Shown in pieces: positions 55,720 through 64,000 of a stretch of DNA of 64,000 bases (position 1 is the first letter of the stretch; every line of letters starts with the position of its first letter). The stretch comes from JAJDXO01 sp965213765 (GTDB taxonomy: Bacteria; Pseudomonadota; Alphaproteobacteria; Rhodospirillales; UBA2165): assembly GCA_965213765.1 (NCBI GenBank), contig OZ243926.1, positions 1,736,001 to 1,800,000 of the forward strand, written 5' to 3'. The notes under the pieces were generated by a model. The model was not told where the DNA came from. It saw nothing but the letters and a program-made list of their open reading frames with translations, and made no database searches. The translations under genes were made by a program, and so were the position numbers.

Positions 55720-57591
55720 ATGGACGGCGCGGCGGCATCTCAATCGATCAAGATCCGGACGCTCGCGGATATCGAAGCGCTTGAGCAGGGGCCGCTCGAA
55801 GACAAGATCGCTCTCTGGACCATTTATGATCTGGTTTGCCACGGGGCATCGCTCGACCCGAAGCGCCCGGCCATCCACTTTTTGCCGACGGGATCGCCGG
55901 ACGAGGCGCCGGAGACCCTCACCTTTGACCGGTTCATCGGCCGCGTCCGGCAGGTCGCCAACGCATTGAGCGAACTGGGTGTCGGCCCGAACGACGCGGT
56001 CGCAATCGTGCTGCCCCTGGTCCCGCAAAACTATATCTCGCTGATCGCCGGGACGGCCGCGGGCATCGCCGCGCCGGTCAACTGGATGCTGGAGCCCTCG
56101 CAGCTCACCGAGATCATCAACGCGACGCGCGCCAAGGTCCTGATCTGTCTCGGCCCGTCCCCCGACTTCGAGATCTGGGACAAAGTGACCGCCATGCGGC
56201 CTCATCTTGCCTCGGTGGAGCATGTGCTTCGGGTGCAGGCGCCGGGCGCGGCCCGCATCGAAGACGGGCTGGATGAACTCGCCGACCGGCAGCCAAGCGA
56301 CCGGCTGATCTCCGGACGTGAAATACGGGCCGACGATGTAGCCATATACGCCCATACCGGCGGCACGACGGGAACCCCTAAAATCGCCCAGCTTCAGCAC
56401 AAGGGCTTCGCTTACAAATGCTGGGCCTATGAGATCCTGCTGGAACAAGAGGCGGGGCAGGCCGTGTTCGCCGTTCACCCCCTCTTTCATATCGGCGGCA
56501 TCGTCTACCATACCGTCTCCGCGTTCGCCCGGGGCATCACCAGCCTGGTTCCGGGCACTGTCGGCTTTAGGAACAAGGCGGTGGTGGAGAACTACTGGCG
56601 GTTCGTTGAGAAGTACCGCATCACCGACTTTTTCGGCGTCCCGACCACGCTCTCGGCGTTGGCCAACATCCCGGTCGGCGATGCCGATGTCTCCAGCCTC
56701 CGGCCGTATTGCATGACCGGCTCGGCCGGCTTGCCGGTGGAGATCGCCGAGAAATTCGCGCGCGACATCGGCGTCCGGGTACTCTGCAATTACGGTATGA
56801 CCGAAAACACCGCGACCATCGCCCTCCCGCCCCGGGACGGTGATCCGAGATTTGGTTCGGCCGGGTTTCGGCTGCCCTATACGAAGGTCCGAATTGTTGA
56901 ACTTGATCGCGACGGCGGACTGCTGCGCGAGTGTGAAACGGACGAGGTCGGCCTGATCTTGGTTCACGGTCCGGGCGTCATCCCAGGCTATCTCGACCAA
57001 GCCCTCAACGAAGGCCTGTTCTTCGAGGACGGCTGGATCAACACCGGCGACCTCGGCCGGCTGGATCCGGATGGCTACATCTGGATCACCGGACGGATCA
57101 AGGACGTCATCAACCGGAGCGGTCACAATATCGATCCGGCGATCATCGAGGACGCCCTGCTGACCCATGAAGACGTCCAGCTTTCCGCGGCGGTCGGCAG
57201 GCCCGATGCCTATGCGGGAGAACTGCCCGTAGCGTATGTCCAGCTCAAGCCCGGCGCTTCCGCCTCGGAAGCCGAGTTGCTGTCATTTGCCCGGGATCAC
57301 GTGCCGGAGAGGGCGGCAATCCCGAAATCCATCACCATCGTGGATGCCCTGCCGCTCACGGGTGTCGGCAAGATATTCAAGCCCGCACTCCGCGACCAGG
57401 CGGCAATCGGCTTTTTTGAAGAGCTGCTGGCCCCATTGCTCCATCAGAGCGCCCATCTGGAAATTACGCCCGAGGACGATACGCGCCGCGGGCACTACCT
57501 GAGCATTCGCATCACCGGGAGCGGGGATCGGGAGGGCGTCGAAAGCGCGCTTTCGGCCTTCGCGGTTCCGCCGGAGGTGATTTGGCGGTAA
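55720..57591 (+). CDS. AMP-dependent acyl-CoA synthetase/ligase
   Basis: The 623-residue enzyme forms an acyl-AMP and then the CoA thioester. Motifs: AIYAHTGGTTGTPKIAQ (ATP loop), CNYGMTENTATIA, INTGDLGRLDPDGYIWITGR and the catalytic Lys551 in PLTGVGKIFKPAL. After the usual C-terminal domain an extra segment of about 60 residues (DDTRRGHYLSIRITGSGD) is present. Aromatic-acid or medium-chain acids are plausible substrates, given the neighbouring hydratase and TRAP transporter. It ends six bases from the convergent dctM gene. Confidence 0.92.
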   Translation: MDGAAASQSIKIRTLADIEALEQGPLEDKIALWTIYDLVCHGASLDPKRPAIHFLPTGSPDEAPETLTFDRFIGRVRQVANALSELGVGPNDAVAIVLPLVPQNYISLIAGTAAGIAAPVNWMLEPSQLTEIINATRAKVLICLGPSPDFEIWDKVTAMRPHLASVEHVLRVQAPGAARIEDGLDELADRQPSDRLISGREIRADDVAIYAHTGGTTGTPKIAQLQHKGFAYKCWAYEILLEQEAGQAVFAVHPLFHIGGIVYHTVSAFARGITSLVPGTVGFRNKAVVENYWRFVEKYRITDFFGVPTTLSALANIPVGDADVSSLRPYCMTGSAGLPVEIAEKFARDIGVRVLCNYGMTENTATIALPPRDGDPRFGSAGFRLPYTKVRIVELDRDGGLLRECETDEVGLILVHGPGVIPGYLDQALNEGLFFEDGWINTGDLGRLDPDGYIWITGRIKDVINRSGHNIDPAIIEDALLTHEDVQLSAAVGRPDAYAGELPVAYVQLKPGASASEAELLSFARDHVPERAAIPKSITIVDALPLTGVGKIFKPALRDQAAIGFFEELLAPLLHQSAHLEITPEDDTRRGHYLSIRITGSGDREGVESALSAFAVPPEVIWR

Positions 57592-57597
57592 CGGCGG

Positions 57598-58905
57598 TCA
57601 CATCAGCCCGGTCGCGCGGGGGAGCCAGAGGGTCAATATCGGGAAGCTGACCAGTACCGCCAGCCGGATCAGATCCGCGGTAAAAAACGGGATGATCCCG
57701 GCGAAAATTTTCTTCAGCGGTATGTCGGGCGCCATGCCATGGAGGACGAATACGATCACCCCTATGGGCGGGGTGATCAGTCCGATCTCGATCACCATGA
57801 TGTTGATGATCCCCCACCAAACGGGGTCGAACCCCAGGCCGGTAACCAACGGAAAGACGACCGGCAATGTGATCACCATGGCGGCCACGGTATCGAAGAT
57901 ACTGCCCAACACCAGATACATGACGAGGAGCGCAAGGATGACGACCGCGGTCGGCAGTTTCATCTCGGCAATGCCGTCAACCAGGAATTCCGGCAGTTGT
58001 GTCAACGTGATGAAACTGGAAAAGATGCTGGCGCCGATGATGATCACGAAGATCATGACCGTCGTCGCGGCGGTTTCGTTGAGCGCCTGAACGAACACCT
58101 CTTTCGACAGGTTTCCTGTCTGCCAGGTAAATATGAAGGATAGACTGGCGCCGACGGCAGCCGCCTCGAGGACGGTGAAGAAACCGCCATAGATGCCGCC
58201 GCTAACAATCACCGCCAGCAAAATTACACGCCAGGCCGAAAGGATTACCCGGCCACGCTCGGCCCATTTCACCCGCTTGCCCGCCGGGCCACTGCCCTTC
58301 TTCCAGCGGACGAAGACGGCGACGGTCAGAATGTAGATACCGATGGTCACCAGCCCGGGAATGATCGCCGCAATAAACATGGCGATGACGAACTGCTCGG
58401 TGAGAATGGAATAGAGAATCATCAAGTTGGACGGCGGAATGAGAATGCCGAGCGTCCCGCCCCCGGCGATGCAGCCGGTGGCCAGCTCATCCGAGTATTT
58501 GCGCCGCCGCATCTCGGGGAGCGCCACCCGCATGAAGGTCGACGCAGTCGCCAACGAGGAGCCGCAGACCGCGCCGAAGCCGCCACAGCCGGCAACCGTC
58601 GCCATCGCCAAACCTCCGCGGAAATGCCCGAAAAATACGGAGAAAAGGGCATACAGTTCCCGGGACAAACCGGCGGCCGATGCAAAGCTGCCCATCAGCA
58701 GAAACATGGGGATGGCGGCAAGGCTTTCGTTGGAGATCAGTTCCGTCGGCACGCTGCCGAATAGCGACGCCGCGGTATTGAAATTGATCAAAATTCCGAC
58801 GCCGAGAAACCCGGTAAAGGCCATCGCCATGCCAATGGGAACATGCAATGCGATCAACGCGAACATGACGATGATTCCGAGGATGGCCAGCAGGATCGGA
58901 TCCAT
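57598..58905 (-). CDS. dctM: TRAP transporter large permease (DctM)
   Basis: The 435-residue membrane protein has about twelve hydrophobic segments and the DctM patterns HVPIGMAMAFTGFLGVG, MGSFASAAGLSRELYALFSVFFGHFRGGLAMATVAGCGGFGAVCGSS, GCIAGGGTLGILIPPSNLMILYS and GLITPPIGVIVFVLHGMAP. It moves a carboxylate with sodium or protons, together with DctQ and DctP. It is the last gene of the dctPQM operon. Confidence 0.95.
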   Translation of the reverse strand: MDPILLAILGIIVMFALIALHVPIGMAMAFTGFLGVGILINFNTAASLFGSVPTELISNESLAAIPMFLLMGSFASAAGLSRELYALFSVFFGHFRGGLAMATVAGCGGFGAVCGSSLATASTFMRVALPEMRRRKYSDELATGCIAGGGTLGILIPPSNLMILYSILTEQFVIAMFIAAIIPGLVTIGIYILTVAVFVRWKKGSGPAGKRVKWAERGRVILSAWRVILLAVIVSGGIYGGFFTVLEAAAVGASLSFIFTWQTGNLSKEVFVQALNETAATTVMIFVIIIGASIFSSFITLTQLPEFLVDGIAEMKLPTAVVILALLVMYLVLGSIFDTVAAMVITLPVVFPLVTGLGFDPVWWGIINIMVIEIGLITPPIGVIVFVLHGMAPDIPLKKIFAGIIPFFTADLIRLAVLVSFPILTLWLPRATGLM

Positions 58906-58917
58906 TGCCGGCCGCCC

Positions 58918-59439
58918 TCAGTCGCTTTCGCCGGCAGGCGCCGCGCGTCCCGTCACCGCCTGATACAGGCGGTCAAACAGGACAAAGAGCTGAACCGGCA
59001 GGCAGAGAATGAATATGCCGCTCACCGCCCACCACCAAGGTGCCTGGGGCAACTCCAGGGTCAGGGTGGCCAGTCCGTCCCGCGTGACGATGACCGTGAA
59101 GCCAAATACTTTCCAAGCCAGCAGGATGACGACGGTGAAGGTGATAATGGCGCCGAATACCTCAAGCCACAGCCCGGTCCGCTCGCCGAGCGCCTTGCCC
59201 AGGAAACGGATGGTGACATTGTGGCCGGCGACCAGCCCGACAGGATAAAAACTGGCGATCACCACCGCGAAGGTGAATTTGGTAATATCGCCCAGGCCTT
59301 CCACGGGACTATTGAAGACGACCCGAAGCAATATATCCAAGAGGATCGTGATCGAGACCACGAGTATCCCCGTGGCCCCGATCATCGCGACTAAATTGGT
59401 TCCGCGGCCGACATGGCCGCGGAGGCTGGCCATCATCAC
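58918..59439 (-). CDS. dctQ: TRAP transporter small permease (DctQ)
   Basis: The 173-residue protein has four membrane segments: LVAMIGATGILVVSITILLDILL, the region around FTFAVVIASFYPVGLVAG, WLEVFGAIITFTVVILLAW and WWAVSGIFILCLPVQLFVLF. The VVASFYPVGLVAGHNVTIRFL-type loop is typical of DctQ. It lies 12 bases before dctM and 18 after dctP. Confidence 0.9.
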   Translation of the reverse strand: MMMASLRGHVGRGTNLVAMIGATGILVVSITILLDILLRVVFNSPVEGLGDITKFTFAVVIASFYPVGLVAGHNVTIRFLGKALGERTGLWLEVFGAIITFTVVILLAWKVFGFTVIVTRDGLATLTLELPQAPWWWAVSGIFILCLPVQLFVLFDRLYQAVTGRAAPAGESD

Positions 59440-59457
59440 AAACCCGCCGCCCGGGCG

Positions 59458-60492
59458 TTAGCTTCCAGCCCGGACCTCTTTGAGGATCTTTCGGAACGTC
59501 TCCATTTTCTTGGCGCCATCGGGCGTCTTTGCGACCCACTCACCGTGCATGCTCTTGAACATGGCGCCGCGCTTGGCCTGATCGGCGGCGTTGAACTCGT
59601 AGATGCTGCCGCCCCGCTTCGCCCGGGCCCGTTCCAGGACCGCCGCGCTCTGCCGGTCGAAGACTTGACCCATGCTGCGGGCAAATTTTTCGCCGCCGTG
59701 GGTCGCCATGGCATCCTTGGCCCTTTGGGACAGACCGTCATAGACCTTCTTATTGATGGCGATGATGAAGCTGCGGACACCCAACTGATCCCAGATGGAG
59801 CTCTTGGCCAGCGGCTCAAGACGGAAAGCCTGCAGGGCGCCCCACGTGGTCATGGTCCCATCGACGACGCCGGTATTGAGCGCCTGGGCGGTCTTGGTGA
59901 TCGGCATACCGACGGGTGTGCCGCCGAAAATCTTGATAATCCCGGATTCGGCCGGTCCCGCGACCCGGATTTTGGCTCCCTTGATGGCGTCGATGGATTT
60001 GATCGGCTTGCGGAAATGGATCAACGAATTGTCATTTGTGTAGAGAGTCACGACATGAACCCTGTCGAGACCACGCAGCAGGCCTGTCCGCCCGAGACGC
60101 CATAGCGCGACCGACCCCTCCTCCGCATTCTTGATGCCGAGATAGGGAAGCGAGAACAGCGAGAAATCCGGGAACTGGGCGAGGACGTACGCAGGCACAA
60201 TGATGGTCGCGTCCTGGACCCCGTTCTCGAGGATCTCATACTGCTTCAACGGGCTTCGGCTGAGCGAGCCACCCCAGAATTGTTGGAATGACACTTCGCC
60301 ATTGGTCGCTTTCTCGACTTCTTTGATCCACGGAACAATTCCGAATTTTACTTCATGCGCCTTGGGCGGAACGAATGATCCGATTTTGATGCTGGCCTTC
60401 TGGGCCGCCGCGGCGCCGACCCCGACTGAACCGGCGACGGCACCGGCGAGCGCCACGCATGACAGACTGCGAACAAACGATTTGATAAGCAT
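59458..60492 (-). CDS. dctP: TRAP transporter substrate-binding protein (DctP)
   Basis: The 344-residue protein has a Sec signal peptide (MLIKSFVRSLSCVALAGAVAG, cleavage after AAAAQ) and the DctP fold: KIGSFVPPKAHEVKFGIVPWIKEVEKATNGEVSFQQFWGGSL, IRVAGPAESGIIKIFGGTPVGMPITK with the carboxylate-binding Arg, and GVVDGTMTTWGALQAFRL. GGGAGG lies nine bases before ATG 60492. The operator at 60588-60610 controls the operon. Its ligand is probably the acid activated by the nearby CoA ligase. Confidence 0.93.
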   Translation of the reverse strand: MLIKSFVRSLSCVALAGAVAGSVGVGAAAAQKASIKIGSFVPPKAHEVKFGIVPWIKEVEKATNGEVSFQQFWGGSLSRSPLKQYEILENGVQDATIIVPAYVLAQFPDFSLFSLPYLGIKNAEEGSVALWRLGRTGLLRGLDRVHVVTLYTNDNSLIHFRKPIKSIDAIKGAKIRVAGPAESGIIKIFGGTPVGMPITKTAQALNTGVVDGTMTTWGALQAFRLEPLAKSSIWDQLGVRSFIIAINKKVYDGLSQRAKDAMATHGGEKFARSMGQVFDRQSAAVLERARAKRGGSIYEFNAADQAKRGAMFKSMHGEWVAKTPDGAKKMETFRKILKEVRAGS

Positions 60493-60587
60493 GGTAATCA
60501 CCTCCCATGAACAGTTCGGCGGGCCTGCGGATGCAGGACCGGCCATCCAATCCAAGGCGACGTCCAGCGGCGTTATCCGCCGCAATC

Positions 60588-60610
60588 AGATCAATAAATG
60601 ATCATGATCA
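60588..60610 (-). promoter_or_regulatory. Three-half-site operator before the TRAP operon
   Basis: AGATCA, five bases, then TGATCA twice in a row, followed by a run of seven T. Order, spacing and T-run match the site at 53982-54005. It lies about 100 bases before dctP. Confidence 0.6.
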
Positions 60611-60625
60611 CTTTTTTTGAGACTA

Positions 60626-60644
60626 TTGGGCCCGGAGGGCCCAA
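60626..60644 (-). terminator. GC-rich hairpin after the membrane-protein gene
   Basis: TTGGGCCC and GGGCCCAA form a perfect eight-base stem around GGA, 18 bases after the stop of the minus-strand membrane-protein gene. No U-tract follows on that strand, so it may be a weak terminator or an RNA 3' end stabiliser separating this gene from dctPQM. Confidence 0.45.
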
Positions 60645-60661
60645 GTCAAGGAATGCGTTCG

Positions 60662-61117
60662 CTATCCGGCCGCCGTATGGATGGGCGCGAGCCAACCGAC
60701 CACAAGACCGTACATGCCGTGAACGATACCGCTCGAGAACCAGGCCATCGGGTGAATGTGGCTGAGGAAAAAGCCCTCCTTGAGAATGAACGGCACGTAG
60801 AAAATGCCCGAGAAGAACCACAGGGTGGCGCCCCAGATCGCACCTTTGACGATCGGCTCGCCCGGCAGGTATTGGGCGACCACGGTTGAATAGAGCAACG
60901 CGAAGATGATGCCGTTGAAATAGATGACGAGCATTCCGGCGAAATAGGGTGGCTTGCCCTCGAACTGCTCGCCGTAGGTCAGGTTTGCCATTGCGGTCGA
61001 GAAATCGAGGCGCGGCAGGCCAAGGCTTTGCAGCCACAACGCGTTCGCCAGCAGCACGTAACTTGCGAGGATACCCGCGATAATCGAGAGAAGAATAAAT
61101 CCGAGATCGAGTTCCAT
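60662..61117 (-). CDS. Four-helix inner-membrane protein, unknown function
   Basis: The 151-residue product has four hydrophobic stretches: FILLSIIAGILASYVLLANAL, MLVIYFNGIIFALLYSTVVA, IWGATLWFFSGIFYVPFIL and WFSSGIVHGMYGLVVGWLAP. ATG 61117 follows CGGAGG, so the longer frame from 61210 is not used. I recognise only a general resemblance to small conserved alphaproteobacterial membrane proteins. It lies between an SDR gene and the TRAP operon, all on the minus strand. Confidence 0.78.
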   Translation of the reverse strand: MELDLGFILLSIIAGILASYVLLANALWLQSLGLPRLDFSTAMANLTYGEQFEGKPPYFAGMLVIYFNGIIFALLYSTVVAQYLPGEPIVKGAIWGATLWFFSGIFYVPFILKEGFFLSHIHPMAWFSSGIVHGMYGLVVGWLAPIHTAAG

Positions 61118-61241
61118 GAGAGCCTCCGCGTTGACCCGCCGGTTTGATTTGGTGCCGCCCTTCGGCAGCGTGGTTATCCGTAAATAGCAAAACGCGCCGG
61201 CATTGGCCACGCCGGCGCGCTTCGCCGCATCATATTGTCAG

Positions 61242-62027
61242 CTAGATGTACTTCGCAAATCCGCCGCACACCTCGACGACCGTACCGGTCTGGTAGCTGT
61301 TTTTCTCCGAGACGATCCACGCCGCCGCGTCGCCGATCTCCTGGGGCTCCGCCCAGCGGCCGAGGAACGTCTGGGCCGATACGCCGTCGCGGATCTGGTC
61401 CGGGGTGACGCCACGCATCTTCGCCATGCCCTCGGCCCGCGGCCCCCAGCTTTCGGTGTTGGTGAAGCCCGGGCAGATGGTGTTGACGGTGATCCCGTCT
61501 TTGCCGAGTTGCTCGGCCATCACCTTGGCGAAACCATGGATCGCCGTGTTGGGAATGGTGGTGGTCAGCGCGCCCGGCATCAGTTGTTTGCCGGTAACGC
61601 CCGATACGTTGAGTACCCGGCCGGCGCCGGATTCCCGAAGGTGGGGAATTGCCGCCTTGGTGGTGTAGACGAACGACATCAGGTTCAGGTTCAAGACCGT
61701 GGCCCAGGTCGCCTCATCGAGGCTGTCGATGGTGCCGGGGATCATCCCGCCGACATTGTTGACGAGGATGTCCAGGCTGCCGAGCGCATCGACGGCATCA
61801 TCGACGAATTTCTTGCAGCCGTCCTCGCTGGAGAGATCAACCAGAATGCCGACGGCCTTCACGCCCTTCGCTTCCATTTCCTTTACGGCCTGGTCGAGCC
61901 GGTCCTGGTTGCGGGCCGACAGCGCCACGTTGCACCCCTCATCGGCGAGCGAGCCGGCGATGGCATGACCAATTCCCTGACTGGAACCGGTGATCGCCGC
62001 GTTCTTTCCTTTAAGACCCAAGTCCAT
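61242..62027 (-). CDS. SDR-family protein lacking the catalytic Tyr-Lys pair
   Basis: The 261-residue protein has the SDR nucleotide motif TGSSQGIG (residues 13-20), NNVGG and the structural Ser142 in LNVSGVTG. Where YxxxK is expected the sequence reads TTTIPNTAIHGFAK: aligned on the following helix, Tyr is replaced by Thr156 and Lys by Asn160. Activity as a standard dehydrogenase is therefore doubtful; it may bind ligands or use a different mechanism. It lies in a minus-strand run with YciI and the CobW-type GTPase. Confidence 0.88.
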   Translation of the reverse strand: MDLGLKGKNAAITGSSQGIGHAIAGSLADEGCNVALSARNQDRLDQAVKEMEAKGVKAVGILVDLSSEDGCKKFVDDAVDALGSLDILVNNVGGMIPGTIDSLDEATWATVLNLNLMSFVYTTKAAIPHLRESGAGRVLNVSGVTGKQLMPGALTTTIPNTAIHGFAKVMAEQLGKDGITVNTICPGFTNTESWGPRAEGMAKMRGVTPDQIRDGVSAQTFLGRWAEPQEIGDAAAWIVSEKNSYQTGTVVEVCGGFAKYI

Positions 62028-62052
62028 AGTTCAGTTCTCCTTCGAAGTCCTG

Positions 62053-62340
62053 TTAGTCTCTATTGTCCACGCGTGCGACGAAGTGCCGCACCTCGACTGA
62101 TTCCCAAATATCCGCTTGGCAAAGGGGATCATCCTTGAACATCTGATCGATGACGCCGCGATTTTCGGCATCCAGCATGTAAAGGCTGCCGATGATGTTC
62201 TCGCCCGCGTCATCCATCAGCGGTCCCGACATGACGTTCTTGAACGGCGCACCGTCCAGGTATTGGCGGTGCGCATCCATGGCGGCGGCGCGCGTCTCGG
62301 CCATACCCGGCTTGTCGATTGCGAAAATGACGAACAGCAT
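62053..62340 (-). CDS. YciI-like family protein
   Basis: The 95-residue product fits YciI-like ferredoxin-fold proteins: MLFVIFAIDKPGMAETRAAAMDAHRQYLDG, GPLMDDAGENIIGSLYMLDAENR and the C-terminal ESVEVRHFVARV. The conserved His in the first helix region (AHRQYL) and the Asp later form the family's putative active site. Reaction unknown; some relatives dehalogenate aromatic catabolites. It sits 25 bases before the SDR gene. Confidence 0.9.
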   Translation of the reverse strand: MLFVIFAIDKPGMAETRAAAMDAHRQYLDGAPFKNVMSGPLMDDAGENIIGSLYMLDAENRGVIDQMFKDDPLCQADIWESVEVRHFVARVDNRD

Positions 62341-62411
62341 GATGTCCTCCCTGATGCAGGCCTGAGACAGGCAAGTGCTTAACGGATGGGCGGTGATCCC
62401 GCCTCTCGAAT

Positions 62412-63584
62412 CTAGTTGATGAGTCCCGGCGGCATGCCGGGGTGTCCGGCGGCGTGACCTGCGGCGGCGGTCCTGGCCGCTACCCGCTCGATCAGGCCGA
62501 GGGCATCTTCGATGTAGGCTTTGTCGATGTCGCGGGTAATGAAGACAATTCTGGTCCGCCGGTCATCGCTCGGCCATTCGGGCAACCAGTCCAGCGAATG
62601 AAAAATCTGTTGGGCGCCTTGGATGACCGCCGGCTGATCGGGCTTCTCATCCACATTGACGATTCCCTTGACTCGCAGCAGGTCCGGGCCGGCCTCATTG
62701 GCAAGCCCTTCCATGAAGTTCCGCAGCATGTCGAGCGACATGGGCTCGTCCCGGGTCAGGCAAAACGTATTGATGGACGAGTCGTGATTGTGATGCCGGT
62801 GGTGGTGTTCTTCCGGCGTGTGGCCGTGCTCCCGATAATACGCGAGGGTTTCCTCATCCATCTCGTCCTTGGACGGCTCGGCGATCATGAGGGCCTCGGT
62901 TTCCTGGTATAGTTCGGGGTCGATCCAGCTCGCGAGATCGATCTTCTTGGTATCCGGATCGAACATGCCGGAGCCGAACAGATCCGACGGATCAATCTCC
63001 TCCGTCGCCGTTTTCACGATGGAAGCCGCAGGATTCAAAGAGCGCAATTTGTCGGTCAGCTCATCGACCTTCTCCCGGCCGTCGGTGTCGGTCACCAAAT
63101 CCACCTTGGTGACGATAATCCGGTCGGCGACAGCTGCCTGTTTGACGCATTCCGTGAAGCGATCGATGGAAGACAATCCATTGACGGCATCCACGGTCGT
63201 CACAACGCCATCCAGCGAATAGTGGTTCACCACCATCGGATTGGTGAAGACGATCTGCAGGATCGGCATGGGGTCGGCAATGCCGGTGGTTTCGATGACC
63301 ACCCGGTCGAAGTGAGGGATTGTCCCCGCATTCCGCTGGATATAGAGATCGCGGAATGTATCGATCAGGTCGCTTTTGACCGAACAACAGAGGCAGCCAT
63401 TGGCCAACTGCACAACCGAGTCATCCGCCCGCTCGATAAGATCATAGTCGAGGCCGATCTCGCCAAACTCATTGACGATCACCGCAGCTTTGCTCATGGC
63501 GGGGTGGTGCAGCAAGGTGTTGAGGAGCGTCGTTTTGCCGCTCCCCAAGAAGCCGGTGACCAACGTGACCCAAATCTTATCCAT
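62412..63584 (-). CDS. CobW/G3E-family GTPase (COG0523 metallochaperone type)
   Basis: The 390-residue protein has Walker A TGFLGSGKTTLLN (residues 10-22), the zinc-binding CxCC motif with Cys64, Cys66 and Cys67 in NGCLCCSVKSD, the G-protein switch ETTGIADP and the base motif ITKVD-like IIVTKVDL. A His-rich segment HTPEEHHHRHHNHDSS (middle) separates it from the CobW C-terminal domain. It delivers zinc or another metal to a client enzyme, perhaps the adjacent M24 metallopeptidase, which lies 33 bases upstream. Confidence 0.93.
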   Translation of the reverse strand: MDKIWVTLVTGFLGSGKTTLLNTLLHHPAMSKAAVIVNEFGEIGLDYDLIERADDSVVQLANGCLCCSVKSDLIDTFRDLYIQRNAGTIPHFDRVVIETTGIADPMPILQIVFTNPMVVNHYSLDGVVTTVDAVNGLSSIDRFTECVKQAAVADRIIVTKVDLVTDTDGREKVDELTDKLRSLNPAASIVKTATEEIDPSDLFGSGMFDPDTKKIDLASWIDPELYQETEALMIAEPSKDEMDEETLAYYREHGHTPEEHHHRHHNHDSSINTFCLTRDEPMSLDMLRNFMEGLANEAGPDLLRVKGIVNVDEKPDQPAVIQGAQQIFHSLDWLPEWPSDDRRTRIVFITRDIDKAYIEDALGLIERVAARTAAAGHAAGHPGMPPGLIN

Positions 63585-63617
63585 GGGGCTCCGGTCCTCC
63601 TCCGCCGCCCTCGCGGC

Positions 63618-64000
63618 CTAGTAGATTTCGCAGCCCGGCAGGCCGCACGAGATCAGGTGATCGGACGGGAAGTTTGTGATGATCTCGCAGCCGTCGTCCG
63701 TGACCACGACCTCTTCCTCAATCCGAGCGGCGCCCGAGCCGTCTTCGGCGCCTTTCCAGCACTCAACGGCGAAGACCATACCCTTCTTAAGCTCGGTCTT
63801 CTGACCCATGTAGCGGCGCGAAATGATCGGCCGCTCCCACAGGCTCAGACCAACGCCGTGGCCGAACTGCAGCAGGAAGGCTTCGTCTTCGTTGGCGTAA
63901 CCGAATTCTTCCGCCTTGGGCCAGGCCTTGGCAATATTGTCGATGCTGGCGCCCGGCTTGATCTGTTCGATGGCCGCGTTCACCCACCGGGAGCAGATTT
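63618..64000 (-). CDS. M24-family metallopeptidase (Xaa-Pro dipeptidase-like), N-terminal part beyond the window
   Basis: The visible 127 residues are the C-terminal end of a pita-bread fold: LLQFGHGVGLSLWERPIIS with the metal-binding His, LKKGMVFAVECWKG with one metal Glu, and RIEEEVVVTDDGCEIITNFP with the second Glu. The frame is open to the window edge, so start and length are unknown. Relatives include prolidase, creatinase and ectoine hydrolase; the substrate cannot be chosen from this fragment. Confidence 0.88.
   Translation of the reverse strand, partial: ICSRWVNAAIEQIKPGASIDNIAKAWPKAEEFGYANEDEAFLLQFGHGVGLSLWERPIISRRYMGQKTELKKGMVFAVECWKGAEDGSGAARIEEEVVVTDDGCEIITNFPSDHLISCGLPGCEIY

Noticed and set aside
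60626..60644. A standard rho-independent terminator
   Set aside because: The stem is strong but the T-run lies on the wrong side for the gene that ends here; kept only as a weak candidate.
60591..61190. A 199-codon frame overlapping the four-helix membrane protein
   Set aside because: It is Arg/His-rich and lacks a sensible start, while the alternative frame has four clean membrane segments and a good ribosome site.

Overview
The window reads as a chromosomal segment of an alphaproteobacterium, probably Rhodospirillales-like. The grounds are the 16S-Ile-Ala-23S operon layout, high GC content, dispersed palindromic repeats, and a dense array of TctCBA, TRAP, CoA-ester and aromatic-acid catabolism genes. 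Species cannot be assigned by eye.

Layout. 1-4.9 kb: a minus-strand rRNA operon (23S cut by the window edge, tRNA-Ala, tRNA-Ile, 16S) with a recognisable promoter and boxA-like element. 5-14.4 kb: ordinary chromosome with a lipoprotein, a thiolase and class III CoA-transferase pair, a cupin, a secreted protein, a glutathionyl-hydroquinone reductase-like GST, a DUF1501/DUF1800 pair and a second GST. 14.4-16.8 kb: a mobile scar, made of an IS5-type transposase broken into two opposed halves, a palindromic repeat, and IS4-family copy A inserted in that repeat. 16.9-29.2 kb: a catabolic module with IclR, HbpS-like, TctCBA transporter, Gfo/Idh oxidoreductase, SDR, enoyl-CoA hydratase, acyl-CoA dehydrogenase and an arylsulfotransferase-like propeller, facing a fused aromatic-CoA monooxygenase/old-yellow-enzyme (salicylyl-CoA or 2-aminobenzoyl-CoA type). 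It is bounded on the far side by copy B of the same IS in inverted orientation (29.4-30.7 kb).

30.7-32.8 kb: repeats, an isochorismatase-like hydrolase and an orphan MlaC. 33-49.5 kb: a second aromatic catabolic region. A minus-strand operon encodes a LigJ-like hydratase, an ACMSD-type amidohydrolase, an RraA/LigK-like aldolase and a ThDP enzyme. Two tandem arylsulfotransferase-like propellers, a SnoaL-like protein and a Dpp-type ABC transporter follow, then minus-strand LigI-like lactonase and GalD-like tautomerase. Together LigI, GalD, LigJ and the RraA-family protein can account for the lower protocatechuate/gallate 4,5-cleavage route from 2-pyrone-4,6-dicarboxylate to pyruvate and oxaloacetate. 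No ring-cleaving dioxygenase of that pathway is visible.

49.6-51.2 kb: an IS110-family element with a long structured non-coding tail. 51.2-64 kb: a solute-binding-fold protein without signal peptide, LysR, MaoC-like hydratase, TetR, enoyl-CoA hydratase, acyl-CoA ligase, a TRAP transporter, a membrane protein, an SDR lacking its catalytic Tyr/Lys, YciI, a CobW-type GTPase and a truncated M24 peptidase. An identical three-half-site operator lies in front of both the MaoC gene and the TRAP operon, which links them as a regulon.

The least explained observations are the three signal-less arylsulfotransferase-like propellers tied to aromatic catabolism, the insertion of both IS4 copies in the loop of the same hairpin repeat, the MITE-like element that supplies a gene's stop codon, and the shared TGATCA operator.
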